From Symbiodinium natans (Eukaryota; Sar; Dinophyceae; Suessiales; Symbiodiniaceae), in the NCBI GenBank assembly GCA_905221605.1, contig CAJNDS010000898.1, forward strand, positions 1 through 53,752: 53,752 nucleotides of DNA, read 5' to 3'. This document shows positions 44,931 to 53,390 of the stretch, piece after piece; position 1 is the first letter of the stretch, and each line of letters starts with the position of its first letter. Made by a program: the position numbers and the translations under genes. The notes beneath the pieces are model-generated. The model was given only the letters and a program-made list of their open reading frames with translations. It was not told the DNA's origin and did not search any database.

Positions 44931-45050
44931 TTAGGGTTTAGGGTTTAGGGTTTAGGGTTTAGGGTTTAGGGTTTAGGGTTTAGGGTTTAGGGTTTAGGGT
45001 TTAGGGTTTAGGGTTTAGGGTTTAGGGTTTAAGGGTTTAGGGTTTAGGGT
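44931..45050 (+). repeat. Telomere-like TTTAGGG array
   Basis: About seventeen units. It is flanked by a short inverted repeat (left side near 44895-44925, right side near 45080-45110) that includes GGATCCTCC and GGGGTCTGGG. Confidence 0.95.
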
Positions 45051-45079
45051 CATTCTTCGGAACCTTTAAAGGGATCTAC

Positions 45080-45345
45080 TTTTTGGATCCTCCCAGGGGT
45101 CTGGGGGAGAGGAGGGTCGACGAGCTCAGAGCCTTTCGGGCTCACAATCTGGGGTTCCTTGCATGGTAGCCCAGAACCGTAAACCCTGCACCCTAAACCC
45201 TAAACCCTAAACCCTAAACCCTGAACCCTAAACCCTAAACCCTAAACCCTTACAAGGGAACCCTAGAACCAAGAATAGCGGGTAAAGGGTACCACGGGGC
45301 TACCAAGGTCCAGGGTCTAGGCTTTGAGGTGCAGCATGTAAAGAT
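45080..45345 (-). CDS. Two exons separated by a family A element
   Basis: The exon at 45157-45080 is exactly 26 codons: EPQIVSPKGSELVDPPLPQT then PGRIQK, with a CAAG acceptor at the end of the element and a GTAGAT donor. Upstream of the element, about 45345-45308 reads KPRSLHAAPQSLDPGP and runs into the TIR. Proline-rich, likely a disordered part of a protein; family unknown. Confidence 0.5.
45162..45307. mobile_element. Family A element A3, enlarged by telomere-like repeats
   Basis: TIRs CATGGTAGCCCAG and GGGGCTACCAAG frame 146 bp. About 70 bp of CCCTAAA repeats (45178-45250) have replaced or expanded the left interior; the right interior (ACAAGGGAACCCTAGAACC, GGTAAAGGGTACCA) is typical of the family. 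Confidence 0.75.
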
Positions 45346-45389
45346 CTGGGCTTTGTGAGGGTGTTTAGGGGGTTAGGGGTTTAGGGTTC

Positions 45390-45482
45390 AATGTCATCAT
45401 CATCATCCTCATCATCATCATCATCATCATCGTCATCGTCATCGTCGTCGTCATCATCATTATCATCATCATGATCATGATC
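45390..45482. repeat. (ATC/GAT)n microsatellite
   Basis: A trinucleotide run, mainly TCA/TCG units on the plus strand. The minus strand would encode a run of about 25 aspartates at the end of a 114-codon open frame (45725-45381) with no known domain; I do not treat that frame as a gene. Confidence 0.9.
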
Positions 45483-46042
45483 ATGGGTTATAATTACAGG
45501 GACCCCAGCCACGAAAAGCTGCAGCTCTGGCATTTTTGGTGGCCTTTCAGCACACGAACTTTTTTCACAGTGCTCCGGACTGGAAAGGGCATGGCCGTCG
45601 ATCACTGGGAGTTGTGGACCCCCAGGTGTCAGCCAGCAAAGCACGTTACCGATACATGAGGCAGGGTCTTTCGTTCTGGTCCAATTCTGGTATCCCCAGA
45701 AAAAGGACCGCCACCACATAGACACTCACCAAGACTAAAGGAACCCTGTATACGCGCCCACCAAACACTGCAAGAAAAGACCCTACCTCACATAGCAAAC
45801 TTAGGGTTTGCAGGGCTCATATGGGGCTCCTGCTTTCAATGGGAAGAGTCGCCCCCGCGCAATGGCTGCTTCCACGTTACTCGGCCGCTCAAGTGGTGCT
45901 GAATTTTCGTGCAAACCACCAAAACTCAAAACATCTCGAAAACCCCCTAAACCCTATGCCCTGAGTCCCACCCTCATCTCAAAATCCTTCATCCCTTGAG
46001 CCGGAATCCAAGGCAGCTTTCTGCCTTAGGCTAAAACATGGT

Positions 46043-46764
46043 TCAGGCTCCGGGATTCTCGAACATAGCATCGGGCTTCCCGGACAGTGGGATCAGCTCC
46101 TCCATGCGCTGGAACCAGGGCATCAGCCCAGCGCCCTGGAGCGCGCCGATGATGGTATCGACCTTGCAGAAGACGAAGCGCGCGTTCACCTTCATTGGTA
46201 CACCCCAACTACAAACAACAATGTGATGGCCGAATGCATGCCACTAGAACTAGAACTCCAACAGAACCCTAGAACCCGAAACCCTAAACCCTAAACCCTA
46301 AGCCCTAAACCCTAAACGCTAGATCGAGGAGTTCCGCAAAGGCACGCCATAGAAGGAGATGTCCACGGGGCCAGGTGTATCAGCACCGAGGAAGAAGGGC
46401 TTGTCGCCCATGGTCCCCGCCAACTCCTCAACCCGAGCTGGTTTAGGGCATGTGGGGTTTCGGGTTCAGCTGCTTTTTGTTTGATTTGGGTTTCGGGTGT
46501 GGGGTTTGCGGTTTCGGGTTCCGGGTTTAGGGATGGGGAGGGAGGGTTGGGCGGTTCAGCAAATTTGGGGAAAATATCTACACCTGGCTGGGTTACTTGT
46601 AGCGTAAGCAGAAGCCGCAGAAGGGCAAGAGCTGTAAACAGGGAATACTGAACATCCGAGGAAAGCCCGAAACCCCCAGAGTCCAAAAGCTCCTAACAAT
46701 GAAGCCCTAGATGCTACCTGTAAGGCCCTGTAATGTTGGACCTGACCTGCTTGAATGTGTTCCG

Positions 46765-46852
<88 letters not shown>

Positions 46853-48430
46853 GCCCTAAGCCCTAAGCCCTAAGCCCTAAGCCCTGAACCCTGAACCCTG
46901 AACCCTGAACCCTAAACCCTAAACCCTAAACCCCCCAAAACAGTCGCACGATCATGAAATTGCCCGGCTAACTTGACTGTACCCAGGCGGCCCCAGCTAA
47001 GGCGGGTCCAACAATATTGAGGGTCCATTGTGTACCTTACTTGGCCGCACTTGGCAGGCTAGCTATAAATATTATTTTTTTGCTGCCTTGTTAAGAAACC
47101 CAATAAACCCCAAAAAGGGGTTCTAAAGCTACACCACAGAGCTTAGAGGGGGAGAGGGGGTATTCAGGGAATCTGAAAGAGCACTGTGAGGGCCTAGCTT
47201 GGTAGCCCAGCAGCCATGGTATAAATAAGGGCACTCTTTTTGGGGTTGGATACTTTACAAGGCAATCTTGGGAACCTTGAACCGATAACGCAAGAAGGGT
47301 ATCACAGGGCTGCCAAACTAGGTCAACCCCAAGGGATGAGAAGCTTGAAAACCTCCCAGGACGGTTGGAACTCCTTGGCGAATTCTGTCAAGTCGACCAA
47401 CTGCTCTATCTCCTGGGGATCAGCCACATTGAGGCTTGCACAGTCCGGTCATAGGGTACAGGGCATTTAGTGTTCCACGCACACCAGCCTCAGCACGAGG
47501 CTGTAGACCTCCCTAGCCTTACACCCTGCATGAAGCCTGGGAAGCCCTAAACTCTAAACCCGAAACCCCAAATCCCTAAACCCGATCGTCCTTGGGATCA
47601 TCCATCTTGGCCTTCAAGCCCTTCAGGGGCCCCTTGCGGATCTTCGGGAGGAGGCAAAGCATGCACTTGGGAAGTGGGCTGTCGCCGCCTTTACCGCCCA
47701 TGTTGAGCTTTGCCTCGTCATTGGTGATCAGGTAAACCTTGGCAGCCCAGCAAGCATATCATACTAAGGGAACCCCTTTCTTGGGGTTGGTTACTTTTTT
47801 TCAGGGAACCAAGAACCAAAAAAAGGGTAAAGGGCACCACTGGGCTGCCGAGAATCGGTGGACATCTGGTAGTGGTAGGTGATTCTGGTCTCCCACTCCA
47901 TGTCAAAAGATCCTGCCAGTGCGGGCACCATGTTCTTTAGGATGATAAAGGTATCGTTAACCTGGCGCCCCGCCACATCCATGACAGGCATCTTCTTGTA
48001 ATACTTGGAGCCCTTCTTGCCGAATGTCTTCTTGAAGGCGAAAGGAACCTGGTAGTACTTCAGGAAAGCCAGTAACTTGCAGACGGCCGGGGATATGCGC
48101 ATTCCGTGCACCACCACCTCTTTGAAGTCCTCTTTCGACGCCCAAGACAGTGGCGGGGAAGGTTCCACGTTCTCCGGGTTCGAACCATCCTTGTACCTAA
48201 GTTCATGGTTTGGGATAGTATTTAAAAAAATTAAGTGTATACTCCTTATTGGGTTTAAGCACCCTAAACCCTAAACCCTAAACCCTAAACCCTAAACCCT
48301 AAACCCTAAACCCTAAACCCTAAACCCTAAACCCTAAACCCTAAACCCTAAACCCTAAACCCTAAACCCTAAACCAACTATGACAGAGGTACATGCCATT
48401 GGCCTGGAGGTCCGCCATGTCGAATAGGAA
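46043..48430 (-). CDS. GST-fold protein, prostaglandin E synthase 2-like
   Basis: A multi-exon gene. 5'->3': 48430-48393 (MADLQANGM, possible start at 48418); 48196-47857, thioredoxin-fold half (ISPAVCKLLAFLKYYQVPF, KYYKKMPVMDVAGRQVNDTF, IILKNMVPAL); 47737 to about 47590 (VYLITNDEAKLNMGGKGGDS; lysine-rich); about 47440-47345 (DPQEIEQLVDLTEFAKEFQP, less certain); about 46430-46345, GST C-terminal signature (ELAGTMGDKPFFLGADTPGP, VDISFYGV); about 46222-46043 (CKVDTIIGALQGAGLMPWFQ, RMEELI), TGA stop. The order and the Y-KMP...NDTFII and KPFFLGAD..DISFYG motifs match PGES2-type proteins, membrane-associated GST-fold proteins reported to isomerise prostaglandin H2 or bind heme/glutathione. The redox CPFC of animal PGES2 is SPAV here, so thiol chemistry is probably lost. 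The 47738-47856 intron is a family A element. Upstream exons may be missing. Confidence 0.7.
46765..46849. repeat. 85-bp pure poly-C run
   Basis: Eighty-five consecutive C (G on the other strand), followed by CCCTAAG and CCCTGAA repeats. It falls within an intron of the PGES2-like gene. The length is subject to sequencing error. Confidence 0.9.
47198..47317. mobile_element. Family A element, copy A4
   Basis: A 120-bp element with ends CTTGGTAGCCCAG and CTGTGATACCC-side inverted GGGCTGCCAAA. It is flanked on both sides by CTAG, a perfect 4-bp target duplication. Within an intron or untranslated part of the PGES2-like gene. Confidence 0.8.
47738..47852. mobile_element. Family A introner-like element, copy A5
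   Basis: A 115-bp element with TIRs CTTGGCAGCCCAG and CTGGGCTGCCGAG. Minus-strand flanks are GATT before and GTTT after (4-bp duplication, one mismatch). It interrupts the PGES2-like coding sequence; removing 47738-47856 (element plus GATT) gives a GA...AG intron that joins ACC to GTT TAC CTG in frame. A GC donor inside the TIR would break the frame. Confidence 0.85.
48262..48375 (-). repeat. Telomere-like array in a PGES2-like gene intron
   Basis: Sixteen CCCTAAA units between the first two assigned exons (48393 and 48196). Confidence 0.95.
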
Positions 48431-49409
48431 CTACAGGCGCAGGGAACTACTGAGCTGATCGCCGGACTTTGAAAACGACAGCTGCAGCTATGAAGGTTTA
48501 GGGTTTAGGGTTTAGGGTTTAGGGTTTAGGGTTTAGGGTTTGGCAGTCGTCCTAGGCCTTAAACCCTACACCCTCGTCGGGGCAGTTTCGTTTCCCCTCT
48601 CGAGCACATCGTCCCTACTTACTCGAAATATGGAAATGGGGAAACGAGCTCCCCCATCTCTCCTTATCGAACCCTTGTGGGAGCCTCATCATTCCCAAAC
48701 TCCCAGTCTGCAAGGCCCTTTATAGTAGCCCAGCCTAGTCGGAAGCCCTAAAGCCCTAAAGCCCGAAGCCCTAAACCCTCGAGACGCGAACCGGTGGCCC
48801 CCGATGAAGCCCCAACCCTAAAGTGGGCCGTCCTTTGAAACCCTCTGAAACATGCTCCGAAATAAAATCCTCTTGCATTCCCCAAGGCCCTACGTAAACC
48901 CTAAACCGTATACACCCTGAACCCTAAACCCAATCTTCTTAAAGGGCCAAACCTGAGTGCCGCACTTGTGACAGTGGCTTCGCGGCATGGAGGGAACGGA
49001 GGCAGGCAGCAGAGGTGACCGCCTAAACTGGGACAACCGTTTCAAGCTGGGGGTGTAGGGTTTTGGGGGCCCAAACCCTAAACCCTAAACCCCAAAACCC
49101 CGAACCCAGTATCAGATAGGGGTTCTACGTCCCCCTCCACTGGGTTGAGAGGCTTGAAGGTTACCCCAGCATGGTAAGGGCCTCTGCTGCAGTAGGGCCC
49201 TATTCTTCTTGCGCTAGCTATCAAGAGCCAAAAGCAAAAAAAAGCAGATCTTGCTCGTGGCATGGGCATGAGTCTCTCGGAAAATATTCGTGCGTCGTAT
49301 CCAACTACCAGAGGGTCAGAAGAGGGCAACTGTGTGAGAGAACTTCCATGGCTTCGGTTTTCCTGCCCAGGGCCCAAACAGGAATGTTCCTTACATCACA
49401 TCAGGATTA

Positions 49410-49487
49410 AACCCTAAACCCTAAACCCTAAACCCTAAACCCTAAACCCTAAACCCTAAACCCTAAACCCTAAACCCTAAACCCTTT
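49410..49487 (-). repeat. Telomere-like CCCTAAA array
   Basis: Eleven units, interstitial. Confidence 0.95.
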
Positions 49488-49822
49488 ACTACAGGGACAT
49501 CTGGCCGCGTGGCAAGCCACAGCGTGTCGATGTGGCCACGTGATGGCAGTGATGGTACACAGCGCTGCGCAGAATAACCTGCGACTTCGGAACACGGATG
49601 AAGGGGTTCAGGGTGTTGGGGGCCCTCAACCCTAAACCCCAAACCCCAAACCCTGAACCCCCCTAAACCCTGAACCCTAAACCCTAAATCCGAAGGTTTT
49701 ACTGTTGTTCCTGTCGGTTAGGTTCTCAACTTGGCGAAGGCGAAGACTAAGAGCCCCTGACCGAGATACAGGATGCTCGGGGTCAGCAACCACACAACGC
49801 CAACTGCAGTATCAATAGCTTA

Positions 49823-49926
49823 GTTGTCCAGTAACCTGGGGGAATTCAAGGTTAACCTCTGGGACTCAAAGGGGATGATACTACCCCTAAAAGGTTAAAG
49901 GTTATCCACTCGACTACTAGGACAAC
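49823..49926. mobile_element. TIR element, single-copy family H
   Basis: About 104 bp between GTTGTCC and GGACAAC, with further internal inverted GGTTAACCT/AGGTTATCC pairing. MITE-like. Confidence 0.5.
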
Positions 49927-50330
49927 AACGGCTCAAAGAACGAATTGATCCTGTTTTAGAGCTTATTGGCTTCAGGGCTAACCCCGAACCCTAAATACCC
50001 TGAACCCGAATACTCTAAACCCTGGTTTAGAGTTTATTGGGTTTAGGGCGAACCCTGAACCCTAAATACTCTGAACCCTAATTCTCGAAACCCCATGGGA
50101 GCAGTCAGGTCGGGTCTACGGTTGTCACAGCTGCATGGTGCGATTTTAGCGATTTAAGGGTTTGGGGTTGGGATGCTCCCCCTTTTTATACTTACAGTCC
50201 TTAATGGGGATGCTGGTAGGGGTACTATGATCCGTATTAATAGGGACTGTTAGTCTAAGCGGGAACATTCCAGGGTTAAGGGTCTAGGGCAGAGTGCCTC
50301 AGCTCCGTTGCAGTTTCGGATTTAGGGTTA

Positions 50331-50428
50331 CTTGGTACCCCAGTAACAACATATTCTAACAAGGGCACCCTTTTTTGGTTGGTTCATTTATAAAGGGAAC
50401 CTCGAAAGGGTACCACGGGGCTACCAAG
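50331..50428. mobile_element. Family A element, copy A6
   Basis: A 98-bp element with ends CTTGGTACCCCAG and ACGGGGCTACCAAG, flanked on both sides by GTTA (perfect 4-bp target duplication). Interior AAGGGCACCC...AAAGGGTACCA as in relatives. An exon abuts its right end in the minus-strand sense. Confidence 0.85.
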
Positions 50429-50487
50429 GTTATAGGCCTCTGCGCCCTCAATGCCCGACACCCGCGTCGCGAACCAGAAAGCAAGCC
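50429..50487 (-). CDS. Exon ending at a family A element
   Basis: 59 bp following a GTGCAG acceptor. The minus-strand frame reads LAFWFATRVSGIEGAEAYNL and runs straight into the TIR, where CTTG|GTAGCC supplies a GT donor. No family recognised. On the far side of the element only telomere-like sequence follows, so the next exon is not identified. Confidence 0.45.
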
Positions 50488-50636
50488 TGCACGCGTAACC
50501 CGGCCTTAGACCCAAAAGACCTTCAGCTCAAAAAAGCCCTAAACCCTAAACCCTAAACCCTAAACCCTTAACCCTAAACCCTACACCCTACACCCTAAAC
50601 CATAAACCCTCAACCCTAAACCCTAAACCCGAAACC

Positions 50637-50819
50637 CTAATCCTGATGTTCAAGAGTGCTGAGACTGATGGCTTGCTGGACTAGCTCAAGCTCTCGGAAA
50701 AAGTCATCTGCAGAGGCGAACAGCTTTGAATTCAACATCCCCAACAACCTTGTCAATAAATTTACCAGCAAGTTAACATGATAAGGTTGCAGAGTCAGTT
50801 CTATCACAAATTGAAACAT
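50637..50819 (-). CDS. Short open frame, unrecognised
   Basis: 60 codons, ATG to TAG: FVIELTLQPYHVNLLVNLLT ... SKLFASADDFFRELELVQQA. Helical and protein-like, with a faint resemblance to MIF4G/NOT1-type helical repeats that I cannot substantiate. It may be part of a larger exon or chance. Confidence 0.3.
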   Translation of the reverse strand: MFQFVIELTLQPYHVNLLVNLLTRLLGMLNSKLFASADDFFRELELVQQAISLSTLEHQD

Positions 50820-51732
50820 TATGTAACTTTAAAATGGGCACTTTAAAACGGGTACTTGCTTGTGTGGTTCCTGCAGCTTACCCTATACCCTAAACCCTAA
50901 ACAGTAAACGATAGACCCTAGACCCTAACACCCTAAACCCCAACCCTAAACCCTAGCCCTAAACCCTATAATCCTAAACCCCCAAACCCTACACCAAAAA
51001 AAAAGCCCAGAAGAACACATTTCTGCCTGGGCTGATCCACGTTGGCACTTGCTGCGCCGGGGAAGGTGCGACCAGCATGGCGTTCCAAGAGCCCTAGGAG
51101 GTTGATAGTCTTTTTTTGGGCTTTTTAAAATAGACTTTCCCGGGTTTTATGGGGTTTTAGGGAGTTTTCTAGGGGCTTACAGGGGTTGAAAGGGTTTCCT
51201 AGGGTTTGAAAGGCTGTTATGGGTTTTTTTCGGGTGTTCTGTAGGTTTTTTATAGGGTTGGAAAGGGTTTTATGGGGTTTATAGGGTGTTTGTAGGGTTT
51301 GAAAGGTTTTTGTGAGGTTTATAGGTTTATGGGGTTTTATGGGGTTTGTCCGTTTTTATTTTTTCTAAGTTGGGCGTTGTGCCTTCGAGATACTTCCAGG
51401 GCGTTGATAGGGCTAAGGCTTTAGGGTTTAGGGATTAGAGTTTAGGGTTTAGGGTTTAGGGGAATAGTCGGAATAGAGCTTGGGTTTCTTGAGTGTCTGT
51501 CATCATACCCTTGTTATTTAGTGTACCTACCCAAGACATGGACAATAGTTTTAAAACAACCGACCATCTAGGTTTGGTTCCAGGGGGTAGGTAGGAGTAT
51601 ATTATGTTCTGCTTAGTTCTGGAGAGTAGGAGTATATCATATCGTGGTTAGGACAGTATGTATAGCTTTGGGGTTTGCGCCGGGTTTGAGCATGTCCAGG
51701 GTATGAGCCACTATGCATAAAGAACGTGCCAT

Positions 51733-51881
51733 TCAGTCTTTTAGCCGGCTTAGACTCGGATGCTGCTGGACTTTCTCAAAGATGGGCAACAGCTCTTACT
51801 CTGACGGCTTTATGTTACGATACCTTACTTCTCCAAAATGCATGGGCGTGTGCTGCAGCGTCTTCATTCCCAACCATTCTG
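51733..51881 (-). CDS. 3' end of an unrecognised gene
   Basis: Two minus-strand exons: 51881-51829 (EWLGMKTLQHTPMHFGE, after a CTAG acceptor, ending at a GTAAGG donor) and 51792-51733 (LLPIFEKVQQHPSLSRLKD, then TGA). They join in phase 0 across a very short 36-bp intron (GTAAGG...AAGAG). The tail loosely resembles the C-terminal helices of GST proteins, but the match is too short to name. Confidence 0.5.
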
Positions 51882-52283
51882 CTAGCCCAAAACTCTGAAC
51901 CCTAAACCCTAAACCCTAAACTCTAAACCCTAAACCCTAAATCCTAAACCCTAAACCCTACGACCTGCGGAAGCTGGGAGTTCTTCTACGTCACAGAGTT
52001 GCCTGGGGTGCTGGGCATACGGCCTTCTTTTGCTTCCGCGGCCGGGTCCTGAAGTGACGCCACGAATAACAAGCATTGTGCTGCTTAAAGTGGAATCCGT
52101 CTGGCGCCTGGGCAAAACTATAGTTGCAGTTCGGATTAGGGTTCATGTCACTCTCCGAAGGTCCGACACCCCAAACCATCAACACGACGCTGTAAACACT
52201 GCACTGAAAAAGCCATCTAAGAGAACCCCGATCTCTGCCAAACATAGTGGAGTGACCTCTGGTAACTTGCCCTGCTAGACTTA

Positions 52284-52470
52284 TGCAAACCCTAAACCCT
52301 AAACCCACCAAACCCACCAAACCCACCAAACCCACCAAGCCCACCAAGCCCACCAAGCCCACCAAGCCCACCAAACCCACCAAACCCACCAAACCCACCA
52401 AACCCACCAAACCCACCAAACCCACCAAACCCGCAAAAGCCACAGCCACCAAAGCCACAAAAAAAAAAAA
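52284..52470. repeat. AAACCCACC 9-mer array and poly-A
   Basis: About sixteen tandem AAACCCACC/AAGCCCACC units, then an A-run of about 19. Open frames through it encode KPT/GLV repeats only and are not credible. It appears derived from CCCTAAA by local expansion of a variant. Confidence 0.9.
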
Positions 52471-52672
52471 AAAAAAAACAACACCCCAGGCCCAAACACT
52501 CAACAACTCCACACCTCGGGGATGAAGAAGCATTGGATGTTGTGGTGCTTTTTTTTGTATAGGTTTCAGGGTTTAGGGCCTAGTCGTAGGGTCAAGGGTT
52601 GAGGGTGCCAAGACGGATTCAATCACTCTCTGTGACGGGTGGGGTAGAGAAGGCCTCAAGCGCTGCCAAGGC

Positions 52673-52925
52673 ACCCTAAACCCTAAACCCTAAACCCTAA
52701 ACCCTAAACCCTAAACCCTAAACCCTAAACCCTAAACCCTAAACCCTAAACCCTAAACCCTAAACCCTAAACCCGAAACCCTAAACCCTAAACCCTAACC
52801 CTAAACCCTACACCCCACACCCTTCACCCTCAACCCTCAACCCCAAGCCCTAAGCCCTAAGCCCTAAGCCCTAAGCCCTGAGCCCTGAGCCCTGAGCCCT
52901 AAGCCCTGAGCTCTAAGCCCTAAGC
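52673..52925 (-). repeat. Telomere-like CCCTAAA array grading to CCCTAAG/CCCTGAG
   Basis: Seventeen CCCTAAA units, then degenerate units, then blocks of CCCTAAG and CCCTGAG. Confidence 0.95.
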
Positions 52926-53275
52926 CCTTGGCTCGCTCCACTGCTTTTGGGACCAGAGCCCTCAACAATGAAACATCAACGAGGGGGAGGGGGAGGTTTT
53001 AGGGTTTAGGGTTTAGGGTGTAGGAGTTGGTCCAAAACTATGATTTTTTGCAGTCTCTGCTGCTCACGGATACTTCGAGGTTCATAATTGTTTGTTGGTT
53101 TGGGCAGGGGGGTACTTCTGTGACCATAACCCTACTTACGGGAAAGAAAGCCTACGCGCAAAGCGATCTTGAAGGCTCCAGGCTATAGGTTTCAGGGCCG
53201 CCCTACATGTTTAAGGCTTCAGGCTACGTGAGGGTTTCCGAAATTAGGGGGGGGGGGGGTGTGTGCAGCTTAAAT

Positions 53276-53370
53276 AGGGTCTATTTGGAAGCTGAGACTC
53301 GGGTTTTAAAGAGGAAATAAGGCCCCAAAACGTATGCTTATTCACAAAAGCCATCTGCCAAATAGACCCT
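53276..53370. mobile_element. TIR element, single-copy family I
   Basis: 95 bp with ends AGGGTCTATTTGG and CCAAATAGACCCT (13 bp perfect, extended imperfectly). Non-coding. Confidence 0.65.
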
Positions 53371-53390
53371 GTTGTCGTTTCTGGGGGTTC

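Larger units (their letters stand above)
48495..50320. other. Repeats and unassigned islands
   Basis: TTTAGGG array 48495-48541; CCCTAAA array 49410-49487; degenerate runs at 49625-49690 and 49985-50095. A minus-strand open frame at 49078-49377 (LVVGYDARIFSERLMPMPRA) is protein-like but unrecognised. The TIR element at 49823-49926 is listed separately. Confidence 0.5.

Noticed and set aside
45381-45725. 114-codon acidic protein ending in a poly-aspartate run
   Set aside because: The acidic part is a trinucleotide microsatellite and the rest has no domain or splice context.
48165-48185. GGTTCGAAC resembling a tRNA T-arm
   Set aside because: It lies in an exon of the PGES2-like gene and no cloverleaf can be drawn around it.
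52283-52533. KPT- and GLV-repeat ORFs
   Set aside because: Pure translation of the AAACCCACC tandem repeat.
1148-52925. A true chromosome end
   Set aside because: Telomere-type arrays occur throughout in both orientations with unique DNA and genes on both sides, so they are interstitial.
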